DNA from: an uncultured Oscillospiraceae bacterium
GTDB lineage: Bacteria > Bacillota > Clostridia > Oscillospirales > Ruminococcaceae
Direction of reading: 5' to 3'
Length of the DNA stretch: 64,000 nucleotides
Assembly (NCBI GenBank): GCA_900542145.1
Contig: UQMF01000002.1
Location: forward strand, 62,001-126,000
The notes below the pieces were generated by a model. That model did not search any database. It had not been told where the DNA came from and saw only the letters and a program-made list of their open reading frames with translations. Numbering within the stretch: the stretch's first letter is position 1; every line of letters begins with the position of its first letter. The position numbers were made by a program, and so were the translations under genes. Below are positions 49,074 to 58,893 of this stretch, piece by piece.

Positions 49074-50480
49074 ATGACGACAAAAGTAACCGCCGCGGAA
49101 TTAGCGGCACAGAAAGAATACGCCAGGAAGGTCCGGGAGCTGAACTGCGCCCGGGAGCAGCCGCCGGTGGCGCATGTCCACAGCTTCGGCTGCCAGCAGA
49201 ATGTGAGCGACGGCGAAAAGATAAAGGGAATGCTGGCGGATATGGGATACGGATTCTCGAACTCGGCGGACGGCGCGGATCTGGTGCTGTTCAACACCTG
49301 CGCAGTCCGGGAGAACGCCGAGGATCGCGTTTTCGGTAACCTCGGCGCGCTCAAGCACAATAAGAAGCAGAATCCGGACATGCTGATAGGGGTATGCGGC
49401 TGCATGGTGCAGCAGGAACATATTACCGAGCGTATCCGCAAAAGCTTCCCGTATGTGGATATGGTGTTCGGGACGCATGTCCTGCACACGCTTCCGCAGA
49501 TAATCTACGAGGCGATGACCACTCATAAGCGGCAGATATCCATTCCGCAGATGGACGGTGTTATCGCCGAGGGAATTCCGCTGCGGCGCGAGAGCGCGCT
49601 GAAGGCAAGCGTGCCGATAATGTACGGCTGCAACAACTTCTGCACCTACTGTATCGTGCCGTATGTCCGTGGGCGCGAGCGCTCCCGTGACCCGGAGGAT
49701 ATCCTCGCGGAGGTGCGCCAGCTGGTGGAGAACGGCTGCAAGGAGGTACTGCTTCTCGGGCAGAACGTGAACAGCTACGGCAGGGGCACCGACGTGAACT
49801 TCCCGGAGCTGCTGCGGCGTATCAACGACATTCCCGGGGAATTCAGGATATGCTACATGTCCAGCCACCCCAAGGACGCCACCCGGGAGCTCATCGACAC
49901 GATCGCGGAATGCGGGAAGGTGACGCGGCACTTCCATCTTCCGGTGCAGTCCGGCAGCAACAGGATTCTGAAGCTTATGAACCGCAGCTACACCCGGGAG
50001 CACTACCTGGAGCTGATAAACTACGCCAAGGAGCGTATTCCGGACGTGGCGCTGACCTCTGACATCATCGTGGGATTCCCCGGGGAAACCTACGAGGACT
50101 TCCAGGACACGCTGAGCCTTATCCGCGAGGTGAAGTATGACTCGCTGTTCACCTTTATCTACAGTCCGCGAAAGGGGACGAAGGCGGCGGAAATGCCCGA
50201 CCCCATCTCCCAGGAGGAGAAGGGAAAGTGGTTCCGTGAGCTGCTGGAGGTACAGGGGGAGATAGGCTGCTCTTCCTATCACGACTACATCGGCAGGACG
50301 CTGCGCGTGCTGTGCGAGGGACCGGGACGGACGCGGGACGGCTGTCTGACCGGAAAGAGCATACAGAATATCATCGTCGATTTCGACGGGGACAAGTCGC
50401 TCATCGGCAGCTTTGTCGATGTGAAGATAACCGACGCGCTCAACTGGGCGCTGATAGGCGAATTAGTAAAGGAGAACTGA
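49074..50480 (+). CDS. miaB: tRNA-2-methylthio-N6-dimethylallyladenosine synthase
   Basis: A 468-residue radical SAM methylthiotransferase that modifies A37 of tRNAs reading U-starting codons. The N-terminal MTTase domain has three cluster cysteines (SFGCQQN, NTCAVRE, CGCM), the radical SAM site is YGCNNFCTYCIVP, and a TRAM domain ends the protein. The miaA gene that makes its substrate lies 5 kb downstream in the same run. Confidence 0.96.
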   Translation: MTTKVTAAELAAQKEYARKVRELNCAREQPPVAHVHSFGCQQNVSDGEKIKGMLADMGYGFSNSADGADLVLFNTCAVRENAEDRVFGNLGALKHNKKQNPDMLIGVCGCMVQQEHITERIRKSFPYVDMVFGTHVLHTLPQIIYEAMTTHKRQISIPQMDGVIAEGIPLRRESALKASVPIMYGCNNFCTYCIVPYVRGRERSRDPEDILAEVRQLVENGCKEVLLLGQNVNSYGRGTDVNFPELLRRINDIPGEFRICYMSSHPKDATRELIDTIAECGKVTRHFHLPVQSGSNRILKLMNRSYTREHYLELINYAKERIPDVALTSDIIVGFPGETYEDFQDTLSLIREVKYDSLFTFIYSPRKGTKAAEMPDPISQEEKGKWFRELLEVQGEIGCSSYHDYIGRTLRVLCEGPGRTRDGCLTGKSIQNIIVDFDGDKSLIGSFVDVKITDALNWALIGELVKEN

Positions 50481-50481
50481 A

Positions 50482-50898
50482 ATGGACGCAATACAGGCAG
50501 TAAGAGAACTCGGCAAGGCAATTCAGGAGGACGAGCGGTACATCGAGTACGCAAAGGCAAAGAAGGCTAACGACGAGGACGTTGAGCTTCAGAACCTCAT
50601 CGGCGAATTCAACCTTATCCGCCAGAATGCTGCGATGGAGTACAACAAGCCCGAGGAGGAGCAGAACAAGGAGAAGCTCCAGGAGCTCAACGCAAAAATG
50701 CAGGAAGCCTACGAAAAGGTGATGACCAACGAGAATATGGCGCTGTTCACTGTCACCAAGCAGGGAATGGACGACCTGATGAGTCAGGTGAACACAGTGC
50801 TTACCCTTACGCTCCAGGGCGCTGACCCGATGACCTGCCCGACAACCCAGGGCAGCGGCTGCACCGGAAGCTGCGCTACCTGCGGCGGCTGCGGCTGA
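50482..50898 (+). CDS. YlbF/YmcA family protein with Cys-rich tail
   Basis: A 138-residue helical protein. Residues 1-110 match the YlbF/YmcA family, whose members form a complex that controls RNA turnover and developmental genes in Bacillus. The C-terminus adds a tail with six cysteines, ending CTGSCATCGGCG, not part of the core fold; it could bind an iron-sulfur cluster or other metal. It starts 1 bp after miaB, so the two are coupled. Confidence 0.87.
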   Translation: MDAIQAVRELGKAIQEDERYIEYAKAKKANDEDVELQNLIGEFNLIRQNAAMEYNKPEEEQNKEKLQELNAKMQEAYEKVMTNENMALFTVTKQGMDDLMSQVNTVLTLTLQGADPMTCPTTQGSGCTGSCATCGGCG

Positions 50899-50938
50899 TC
50901 CGATAGTTTTCAACAAATGATCCCTGGAGGTGCAAAAA

Positions 50939-53530
50939 ATGGCGCAGGAAACTGAAAAGCTGTCCCCTATGCTCAAGCAGTATCTTGACATCAAGAAGAA
51001 ATACAGCGACTATATATTATTCTTCCGGCTGGGGGATTTCTACGAGATGTTCTTTGAGGACGCGGAGAATGTGTCCCGGGAACTGGAGCTTGCGCTGACC
51101 TCCAGGGCTGGGTCGCCGATGTGCGGCGTGCCATACCACAGCTGTGAGATATACATAAAGAAGCTGATCGATAAGGGCTACAAGGTCGCGATATGCGAGC
51201 AGCTGACCGACCCGGCGGCTTCCAAGGGACTGGTGGAGCGCGACGTGATCCGCCTTGTCACCGCCGGCACCGTGATCGAAGCCAGCATGCTGAACGAGGA
51301 TTCCAATAACTATATCGCCTGCGTGTTTCCGGACGATAATGGGACTTCTGCAGCACTGGTGTTCGCGGATATCTCCACCGGCGAGGTGCATGTGTTCCTG
51401 AAATCCGGGAAGGACCTGGAGCAGGACGTAATCTCAGAACTTTCGCGTTTCAGTCCGGTGGAGCTGCTTATCAACAGCAGATTCCTGGACATGAAGGAGG
51501 TTCATGGATTTGTACATGAGCGGCTCAAGCGATGCCTGTGCGAGCTGCTGGACGACAGCAGCTTCGATGATTCCGACATGAGCATGATAACCGACCAGTT
51601 CGAGAGCGGAGCCGACCTCGGTATCTCCGACATGCCGCTGGTGAAGAAGGCACTGTGCGCCATGTTCCGGTATTTCGGGGAAACTCAGAAGGCTACGGTG
51701 AAGCGCTTTGTGTCGCTGACGGTGCATTCCGACGGCGAGTTCATGGGACTCAACCTCACCACCCGGCGCAACCTGGAACTGACGGAAACCATGCGCACCA
51801 AGGAGAAGCGCGGCTCCCTGCTGTGGGTGCTTGACAGGACCGTCACCGCCATGGGCCGCCGCAAGCTCAAGACCTGGCTGGAGCAGCCTCTTATCGACCC
51901 GTCCAGGATACTCAAGCGCCTTGACGCGGTTGAGGCTCTCACGAAGGACGCCGCTGGGCTTTACGACATCTGTGACGCGCTGAACGGGATCTACGACCTG
52001 GAGCGGCTCATGACGCGAGTTATGTATAAATCCGCGTCCCCGAGGGATATTTACTCCCTGGGGCAGACATGCGCGCGCCTGCCGGGACTGAAGCGCTGCA
52101 TTTCTGCAGTGAAGTCACCGTTGCTGGAAAAACTGAATTCTGGGATAGACGAACTGAACGATGTTTCTTCCCTGGTGGAAAACGCGATAGTTGACGATCC
52201 GCCCCTCACCATGAAGGACGGCGGAGTTATCAAGGACGGCTTCAACGAGGAGATCGACCGCCTGCGGAAAATAACCGGCGGCGGCAAGGATATCCTCGCG
52301 GAGATAGAGGAGCGCGAGCGCGCCGCAACGGGAATACGCACGCTGAAAGTGGGATACAACCGCGTATTCGGATATTACATCGAGGTTTCCAAGGGGCAGA
52401 TCGACCAGGTCCCGGCGCACTATATCCGCAAGCAGACGCTGACAACGGGCGAGCGCTACATAACCGACGAACTGAAGAAAGTCGAGAGCGACATTCTCGG
52501 TGCGAACGACAAGATATTGGCGCTGGAGCAGGCTATTTTCGGCGAAGTCCGGGATTTCATCGGCACCCGTCTGGAGGCAGTCCAGGCGGCGGCAGCGGCG
52601 GTCGCTGCGGTGGACGTACTTTGCAGCTACGCGCAGGTATCCATCGAGAACGGCTACGTCAAGCCGGAGATCACCCTCGACAGCGTGATCGAGATACGCG
52701 ACGGACGCCACCCGGTCATTGAGAAAGTCCTTACCGACCACCCGTTCACGCCGAACGACGCGTACCTGGATACCAACGGCAACCGGCTCATAATTATCAC
52801 AGGGCCGAATATGTCCGGTAAATCCACGTTCATGCGGCAGACTGCGATAATCGTGCTGATGGCGCAGATAGGCTGCTTCGTTCCGGCGGCGTATGCGAGA
52901 ATAGGCGTGGTGGACAAGATATTCACTCGCGTTGGAGCTTCCGATGATCTTACGTCGGGGCAGTCCACGTTCATGGTGGAGATGAACGAGGTCGCGGATA
53001 TTCTCAGAAACGCCACGAAAAAGAGCCTGGTTATACTTGACGAGATAGGCAGGGGAACCTCCACGTTCGATGGAATATCCATCGCCAAAGCGGTGGCGGA
53101 ATACATCAGCGGAAAGAATATCGGCTGCAAGACGCTGTTCGCAACGCATTACCATGAGCTTATCTCAATGGAGAAGGAGTACGACGGAATACGCAACTTC
53201 AGCGTTGCGGCGGTGAAGCGCGGCGATGAACTGAAATTTCTGCACAAGATATGCGAGGGCGGAACTGACGACAGCTACGGAATCGAGGTCGCGAAGCTCG
53301 CCGGACTCCCGCAGAAGGTCATTAACCGCGCCAAGGAGGAACTGAAGGACCTTGAGGTACTCGGCAGGCAGAAGCTTTCCGAAACCATTGAAAAGACCGC
53401 CGATCACCAGTTCAGCTTCAACGCCATAAACGAGCAGAATGCCATTGCGAAGCTGCGTGCCGCGGATATCAACACCATGTCCCCGATGGACGCGCTGATG
53501 TTCATAAAGGACATAAAGGATACATTATAA
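50939..53530 (+). CDS. mutS: DNA mismatch repair protein MutS
   Basis: An 863-residue mismatch-recognition ATPase. The N-terminal mismatch-binding loop has the GDFYEMFFEDA segment with the conserved Phe-x-Glu; the ATPase has Walker A GPNMSGKSTFMRQ and the DEIGRGTSTFDGISIA signature. GGAGG lies 8 bp before the ATG at 50939. It is followed by mutL, its partner, 35 bp away. Confidence 0.97.
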   Translation: MAQETEKLSPMLKQYLDIKKKYSDYILFFRLGDFYEMFFEDAENVSRELELALTSRAGSPMCGVPYHSCEIYIKKLIDKGYKVAICEQLTDPAASKGLVERDVIRLVTAGTVIEASMLNEDSNNYIACVFPDDNGTSAALVFADISTGEVHVFLKSGKDLEQDVISELSRFSPVELLINSRFLDMKEVHGFVHERLKRCLCELLDDSSFDDSDMSMITDQFESGADLGISDMPLVKKALCAMFRYFGETQKATVKRFVSLTVHSDGEFMGLNLTTRRNLELTETMRTKEKRGSLLWVLDRTVTAMGRRKLKTWLEQPLIDPSRILKRLDAVEALTKDAAGLYDICDALNGIYDLERLMTRVMYKSASPRDIYSLGQTCARLPGLKRCISAVKSPLLEKLNSGIDELNDVSSLVENAIVDDPPLTMKDGGVIKDGFNEEIDRLRKITGGGKDILAEIEERERAATGIRTLKVGYNRVFGYYIEVSKGQIDQVPAHYIRKQTLTTGERYITDELKKVESDILGANDKILALEQAIFGEVRDFIGTRLEAVQAAAAAVAAVDVLCSYAQVSIENGYVKPEITLDSVIEIRDGRHPVIEKVLTDHPFTPNDAYLDTNGNRLIIITGPNMSGKSTFMRQTAIIVLMAQIGCFVPAAYARIGVVDKIFTRVGASDDLTSGQSTFMVEMNEVADILRNATKKSLVILDEIGRGTSTFDGISIAKAVAEYISGKNIGCKTLFATHYHELISMEKEYDGIRNFSVAAVKRGDELKFLHKICEGGTDDSYGIEVAKLAGLPQKVINRAKEELKDLEVLGRQKLSETIEKTADHQFSFNAINEQNAIAKLRAADINTMSPMDALMFIKDIKDTL

Positions 53531-53565
53531 TGCCTGCCGGGAATCCGGCTTAGACTGGAGCAACA

Positions 53566-55533
53566 ATGCCAAAGATAAACCTGCTAGACAAGAGCGTATA
53601 CGAGCTTATCGCCGCCGGAGAGGTAATAGAGCGACCCTCCTCGGTGATAAAGGAGCTTGCGGAGAATTCCATCGACGCCGGAGCCACCTCCATAACCGTG
53701 GAGATAAAGCGCGGCGGAATTTCCTACCTGCGAGTGACCGACGACGGCTGCGGAATAGCCTACGAGGATATCCCGACGGCGTTCATGCGGCATGCTACCA
53801 GCAAGGTGTACACTCAGGACGACCTGGACAGCATTAATACGCTGGGATTCCGCGGTGAGGCGCTTGCCTCCGTGTGCGCGGTAAGCCGGGTGGAATTGAT
53901 CACGAAGCAGCGCGAGGACAAGCTCGGCAGCCAGTACCGCATTGAGGGCGGCGAGCCGGTGGAATACGACCGGGCAGGCTGCGCGGACGGGACTACCATC
54001 ATTATCCGGGACTTGTTCTTTAATACTCCGGCGCGGCTGAAGTTCCTGAAAAAGGACGTCACCGAGGGAAATTACTGCGCCTCTGTGATCGAGAAGCTGG
54101 CGCTTAGCCACCCGGGGATATCGTTCCGATTTATTCGCGATGGCAGGCAGACGATGATGTCCAGCGGCGACGGCGAGTATTACAGCGCGGTCTACGCGGT
54201 GTTCGGCAAGCAGTTTGCGGCAGGGCTTATCCCGGTGGAGAACGTCTACCAGAACACGGCGGTAACGGGATTCGTGTCCTCGCCGCTGTTCACCCGGGCG
54301 AACCGTTCCATGCAGCATTTCTTCGTGAACGGCAGAAGCGTGAAGAGTCCGCTGTGCTGCGCGGCTCTGGAGGAAGCGTTCCGCAATACGATAATGGTGG
54401 GAAAGTTCCCGTCCTGCGTGCTGTGTGTGAATACCGACCCGGCGCAGGTGGACGCGAATATCCACCCCACAAAGACGGAGGTCAGGTTCACCAACGAGAA
54501 GATAGTGTTCGACGCGGTGTATTTCGCGGTCAAGAACGCTCTGATGGGCTACGATGAGAGCCGCGAGATAAAGCTGACTCCGGCGCCGGTGCAGTCGGTG
54601 CAGCATATTCCGCAGCCCGAGCGCGCGAGGACTGTCGAGCCGCAGCGGACAGCCTCCGCTGTCGTGATCGAGGAGCCGCCCAAGACCATGCACATTCCCT
54701 CCGGCAGGGACGCGGTGCTTCCCGGAGAGCCGGAGCCGACGAAATACACAATCCGCCAGGAGCAGCCGTTCCGCATGAAAACTGATGAGCCGAAGGCGGA
54801 GCAGACGTTCATTCCGGAAATGACTCCGGAAAAGAAGCCGGAGCCTGCTGAAACTCCGCTGTCCGAGCTTCCTGGATTTGCGTTCCTGAGCGAGAAATCC
54901 TTCGAGAAGAAGCCGGAACCGCAGCCGCAGCAGACCGCGCAGCCGGAGCCGCGCGAGGAACCCCCGAAGAAGCAGATACGCGTCGTTGGGGAGCTTTTCA
55001 AGACCTATATAGTCTGCGAGAGCGACGAGGGAATGATACTCATAGACAAGCACGCGGCGCATGAGCGCGTGAACTTCGAGCGGCTGAAGAAGGGATTCGA
55101 CAGCTCTGCGCAGCTGCTGATACAGCCGGAGGAGGTATACCTCAGTCCGGAGGAATACAACGGCATGCTGGAGTATTCCGACAGACTGGCGGCGGTTGGC
55201 ATAATCATGGAGTTCAGCGATGGCAGGGCGCATATCACCGGGCTTCCGCAGATGCTGGACAAGGTGCCACCGGCGGAGGTGGCGGAGTGTATTGCGAAGC
55301 TGGTGGCGCAGGGGAATACCAACGCCGAAGGGGAGCTTTTCGACGATATGCTGCACACCGTGGCGTGCAAGGCTTCAATTCGTGGCAACGAGGACAACGA
55401 CATAAGAGAGTTACAGGTTCTGGCGCAGGAGGTCTTCAACAATCCGGATATCCGTTATTGTCCGCACGGCAGACCGGTTCTCACGCAGATCTCGAAGAAG
55501 CAGATCGAGCGCTATTTCGGACGTGTTACCTGA
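53566..55533 (+). CDS. mutL: DNA mismatch repair protein MutL
   Basis: A 655-residue protein with an N-terminal GHKL ATPase (ELAENSIDAGAT, DDGCGI, GFRGEALAS), a long Pro/Glu/Lys-rich linker (~345-475) and a C-terminal dimer domain. The segment DKHAAHERVNFE matches the DQHA(x2)E(x4)E endonuclease motif, and CPHGRP is present, so this MutL is probably the nicking type found in bacteria without MutH. Confidence 0.96.
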   Translation: MPKINLLDKSVYELIAAGEVIERPSSVIKELAENSIDAGATSITVEIKRGGISYLRVTDDGCGIAYEDIPTAFMRHATSKVYTQDDLDSINTLGFRGEALASVCAVSRVELITKQREDKLGSQYRIEGGEPVEYDRAGCADGTTIIIRDLFFNTPARLKFLKKDVTEGNYCASVIEKLALSHPGISFRFIRDGRQTMMSSGDGEYYSAVYAVFGKQFAAGLIPVENVYQNTAVTGFVSSPLFTRANRSMQHFFVNGRSVKSPLCCAALEEAFRNTIMVGKFPSCVLCVNTDPAQVDANIHPTKTEVRFTNEKIVFDAVYFAVKNALMGYDESREIKLTPAPVQSVQHIPQPERARTVEPQRTASAVVIEEPPKTMHIPSGRDAVLPGEPEPTKYTIRQEQPFRMKTDEPKAEQTFIPEMTPEKKPEPAETPLSELPGFAFLSEKSFEKKPEPQPQQTAQPEPREEPPKKQIRVVGELFKTYIVCESDEGMILIDKHAAHERVNFERLKKGFDSSAQLLIQPEEVYLSPEEYNGMLEYSDRLAAVGIIMEFSDGRAHITGLPQMLDKVPPAEVAECIAKLVAQGNTNAEGELFDDMLHTVACKASIRGNEDNDIRELQVLAQEVFNNPDIRYCPHGRPVLTQISKKQIERYFGRVT

Positions 55534-55542
55534 GGAGGCGGC

Positions 55543-56472
55543 ATGAACAAGATAATCGTGGTCAGCGGTCCGACCGCCTCCGGCAAGACGGCGCTGGCGG
55601 TGGAGATCGCGAAGAAATACGGCGGCGAGGTGATCTCCGCTGACAGCATGCAGATCTACACTGATATGGACGTTGCGAGCGCAAAGGCAACGCCGGAGGA
55701 ACAGCAGGGGATTCCGCACCATATGATGGATTTCCTTGACCCGGCGGAAAGCTTTTCCGTGGCGGACTGGGTGAGAATGGCGGGCAAGTGCGCCAACGAT
55801 ATCCTCTCCCGGGGTAAAATTCCGGTGATATGCGGCGGCACGGGGCTGTATATATCGTCCTTCGTGGATAATCTGCAGTTCGATGAATCGGAGTGCGACT
55901 ACGCATTCCGGGAGGAAATGCGCAGATTCGCCGAGGAACACGGCGCGGAAGCGCTGCTAGAAAAGCTCCGTGAGGTGGACCCGGAAACCGCCGGGGAACT
56001 CCACGCGAACAACATGTCCCGGGTTATCCGGGCGCTGGAGGTCTACAGGACCACCGGGCATACCATCGCAGAATCCAAGCGCGCGTCCAGGAGCGCACCT
56101 TCTCCATACGAGTTCATTCTGCTCACGCTGGATTTCGAGAACCGCACGCAGCTCCACGACCGCATAAACCGCCGCGTGGACCTGATGATCCGGAACGGAC
56201 TTGAGCAGGAGGCACGCGCGTGCTTTGAACAGCCGGAGCGCCCCACCGCGGCGCAGGCGATAGGCTGCAAGGAGCTGTATCCGTATTTCCGGGGCGAGAG
56301 GACGCTGGAGGAATGCGTGGAGGAGCTGAAACTCCGCACGCGGCAGTACGCGAAAAGGCAGCTGACCTGGTTTCGCCGGGACAGCAGATTCCACCGTATC
56401 GTCGTACGTCCCGGCGACGGACTTGCAGAAGTTACCCGAATGGCGTCGGAGATAATCGACAGGGAACTATGA
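55543..56472 (+). CDS. miaA: tRNA dimethylallyltransferase
   Basis: A 309-residue enzyme that adds an isopentenyl-type group to A37 of tRNA, the step before MiaB. P-loop GPTASGKTALA, the DSMQIYTDMD and the RQYAKRQLTWFRRD C-terminal segments are typical. GAGGAGG precedes the ATG; 9 bp separate it from mutL. A strong terminator follows. Confidence 0.97.
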   Translation: MNKIIVVSGPTASGKTALAVEIAKKYGGEVISADSMQIYTDMDVASAKATPEEQQGIPHHMMDFLDPAESFSVADWVRMAGKCANDILSRGKIPVICGGTGLYISSFVDNLQFDESECDYAFREEMRRFAEEHGAEALLEKLREVDPETAGELHANNMSRVIRALEVYRTTGHTIAESKRASRSAPSPYEFILLTLDFENRTQLHDRINRRVDLMIRNGLEQEARACFEQPERPTAAQAIGCKELYPYFRGERTLEECVEELKLRTRQYAKRQLTWFRRDSRFHRIVVRPGDGLAEVTRMASEIIDREL

Positions 56473-56522
56473 AAGAGTGAAAATACCAGGATATGTAAAT
56501 ATGTTCCGTTATATACCAGATA

Positions 56523-56560
56523 ATTCAGAAAAAGATAAAACTTTTTCTGAATTTTTTTTA
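56523..56560 (+). terminator. Terminator after miaA
   Basis: A perfect 12-bp stem ATTCAGAAAAAG (56523-56534)/CTTTTTCTGAAT (56541-56552) with a 6-nt loop and a long T-run. Confidence 0.88.
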
Positions 56561-56592
56561 TTTTTCTCAAAAAAATTATAGCTTTTTTTGAA

Positions 56593-56607
56593 AAAGTATG
56601 TTATACT
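56593..56607 (+). promoter_or_regulatory. Likely hfq promoter
   Basis: TATACT at 56602-56607 with an extended -10 TG one base upstream. No good -35 is seen at the usual distance. A ~105-nt leader precedes hfq. Confidence 0.5.
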
Positions 56608-56712
56608 AGTCTATATAGGAATACTATGCAGTCATGCAACTCGTGTATTTCTATCGGGGTACAGGGGAAATCCCTGCGTATTGAATTGCAGAGAGAGAAA
56701 AGGTGATTTAGT

Positions 56713-56958
56713 ATGGCAAAAGACATCAACTTACAGGACGTGTTCCTTAACCAGGCAAGAAAGGACAAGATCCCGGTAACTATATACATTACCAATGGGT
56801 TTCAGTTCAAGGGCGTTGTCAAGGGCTTTGACAATTATACGGTGATACTTGATACCGACGGCAAGCAGAACCTCATCTACAAGCACGCAATATCCACTAT
56901 CACACCGCTCAAGCCCATCTCTATTCTTGACGCCTACGAAAAGGCAGACGAAGAGTAA
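56713..56958 (+). CDS. hfq: RNA chaperone Hfq
   Basis: An 81-residue Sm-like protein that forms hexamers and helps small RNAs pair with mRNAs. The Sm1 motif (VTIYITNGFQFKGVVKGFDNYTVIL) and the YKHAISTI Sm2 motif are intact. It has the short C-terminus usual in Gram-positive bacteria. The TAATG junction couples it to the HlyD-like gene. Confidence 0.97.
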   Translation: MAKDINLQDVFLNQARKDKIPVTIYITNGFQFKGVVKGFDNYTVILDTDGKQNLIYKHAISTITPLKPISILDAYEKADEE

Positions 56959-58178
56959 TGGAATCCCGGTGGACGTCTATTATCATCATCGTGCTGGCGC
57001 TGTTCGTGTTCGTGTTCTTCATCGGTCAGGTCTTTTTTGCTGACGGTGGGAAGGTCAACACGGAAACCGCGTATACATACAGCATGACTGAGGACGTTCC
57101 GTTTGAGGGAGTGTTCCTCCGGGACGAAACTGTTGTGTACAGCCCCGGCAGCGGAGTGCTGGATTACGAGCATTCCGATGGCTCAAAGGTGGGGAAGAGT
57201 TCCGTTATCGCGCGGCGCTACCGCAGCGAGGCGGATATCGAACGCCGCCGCGAGATAGAGAAGATAAATGAGCAGATCGCCGTCCTTACCGACGCGCAGA
57301 AGCTCGCAGGAACTGACAACAACCAGCTTGAGAATATCTCCAGTCAGATAAACGAAAGGCACTCTATGATCCTTGAGAGCCTTATCGACGGGGATTATTC
57401 CGCGGCGCAGGCGCAGGAAACCGCAATGCTCGGGGTGCTCTCCAAGCGCGAGATCTCCCGCGGCGACGTCAGCGGCTATGAAACCAGGATCGCAGCGCTC
57501 AGAAGCCGCCTTTCGGAGCTCCAGACAATGATTTCCGGCGATGTTACCGATATCTACGCGGACGGCACCGGGTATTTCGTCAGCCATGTTGACGGGTATG
57601 AGGGCAAGCTCTCCACGGCGGATTCCGGCAGTATAACCGCCGACCAGATCGACGATATAATCAGCGAGCCGGACCTGGGCAAAAGTTCCGGCGCTGTCGG
57701 GAAACTCATTGCGGATTACCGCTGGAGGGTAGCGGCGGTGATAGATTCCGAGCAGCTGTTTGGCTGCTACGAGGGAAGCACTGTGACGCTCAGAGTCCGC
57801 AGCGATCCCACGCCCATCGAGGCGGAGATCGTTTCCATAACGGACATCGGCAGAGGTGACGGAACTTCCGTGTACGTCTTTGAGTGCGACACGCTGACTT
57901 CCTCAGTGGTGTCGGGCAGGACGGCGCAGTTCAAGTACATCGTCAACAGCTACGGCGGACTTCGGGTTTCCAGAAGCGCGCTGAGGTTCAACGATGACCA
58001 GGAGCGCGGCGTATTCGTCGTTGTCGGCGGCAAGCTGGTGTTCAAGAAGATCAGCGTTGAATACTGGGGAGATGACTACCTCATCTGCACCCAGGAGGAC
58101 GACGGCGATTATCTCAAGCTTTACGACAGAATAGTAACAGAAGGCAAGGATTTGTATGAAGGAAAAGTTGTTGAGTAA
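56958..58178 (+). CDS. HlyD-like membrane protein
   Basis: A 406-residue protein with an N-terminal membrane helix (SIIIIVLALFVFVFFIGQVFF), a coiled-coil region (~90-165) and flanking beta-rich parts that resemble an HlyD/biotinyl-lipoyl-type adaptor. No exporter gene is adjacent; instead it lies between hfq and the yggS-sepF division cluster, and the same order may be conserved in related Clostridia. A role in envelope or division is inferred. It overlaps yggS by 23 bp. Confidence 0.65.
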   Translation: MESRWTSIIIIVLALFVFVFFIGQVFFADGGKVNTETAYTYSMTEDVPFEGVFLRDETVVYSPGSGVLDYEHSDGSKVGKSSVIARRYRSEADIERRREIEKINEQIAVLTDAQKLAGTDNNQLENISSQINERHSMILESLIDGDYSAAQAQETAMLGVLSKREISRGDVSGYETRIAALRSRLSELQTMISGDVTDIYADGTGYFVSHVDGYEGKLSTADSGSITADQIDDIISEPDLGKSSGAVGKLIADYRWRVAAVIDSEQLFGCYEGSTVTLRVRSDPTPIEAEIVSITDIGRGDGTSVYVFECDTLTSSVVSGRTAQFKYIVNSYGGLRVSRSALRFNDDQERGVFVVVGGKLVFKKISVEYWGDDYLICTQEDDGDYLKLYDRIVTEGKDLYEGKVVE

Positions 58179-58875
58179 CACCCAGACAAGCTTTGACGAC
58201 ATAAAAGAAAGCTATGCCAGGATCTGTGAAAACATAGAAAAGGCAAGAGCTGCCGCCGGACGCACGGACAAAGTGCGGCTGATGGCGGTGACCAAGACTG
58301 TTTCACCGGAGCGTATTAATTACGCTATCGGGCTGGGAATAGACCTGCTGGGCGAAAACCGCGTGCAGGAGTACATGGACAAGCGCGGGCAGTATCAGCC
58401 GGCGGAGGTGCACTTCATCGGCGGATTGCAGAGCAACAAGGTCAAGTACATCATTGATAAGGTTTCGATGATACATTCCGTGGATAATCTGCGGCTTGCA
58501 GAAGAGATAAGCAAGCGCGCGGAGCAGCACGGACTCGTCATGGATATACTCGCTGAAATCAACATCGGCGAGGAGGAAACAAAGGGAGGCATCACTCCTG
58601 AGAGCGCGGAGGAATTCTGCGCGCAGGTGAGGGAGCTTCCGCACATCAGACTGCGTGGTCTGATGACAATACCGCCGCCCGGCTGCGGAGAGGACACATT
58701 CGAGAGAATGCAGAAGCTTTTCGGCGACCTGGGTTCGGACAAGTCCGTCAATCCTGACGGCGCGTTCGACACGCTCTCCATGGGGATGTCGGGAGATTAC
58801 GAGATGGCGGTAAGGCACGGGTCCAATATTGTCCGGATAGGCTCAGGGCTTTTCGGATACAGAAAATATTTATAA
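58156..58875 (+). CDS. YggS family PLP-binding protein
   Basis: A 239-residue single-domain PLP protein (YlmE/PROSC type) that keeps vitamin B6 and amino-acid balance. The PLP lysine segment VRLMAVTKTVSPE, the FIGGLQSNKVKY loop and the C-terminal LSMGMSGDYEMAVRHGSNIVRIGSGLFG are hallmarks. It heads the classic yggS-sepF-ylmH-divIVA-ileS order. Confidence 0.94.
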   Translation: MKEKLLSNTQTSFDDIKESYARICENIEKARAAAGRTDKVRLMAVTKTVSPERINYAIGLGIDLLGENRVQEYMDKRGQYQPAEVHFIGGLQSNKVKYIIDKVSMIHSVDNLRLAEEISKRAEQHGLVMDILAEINIGEEETKGGITPESAEEFCAQVRELPHIRLRGLMTIPPPGCGEDTFERMQKLFGDLGSDKSVNPDGAFDTLSMGMSGDYEMAVRHGSNIVRIGSGLFGYRKYL

Positions 58876-58893
58876 TAATTGGGAGGAAATATC

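Noticed and set aside
53584..55356. 590-codon antisense frame in mutL
   Set aside because: Leu/Arg/His-rich shadow; mutL motifs are complete on the plus strand.
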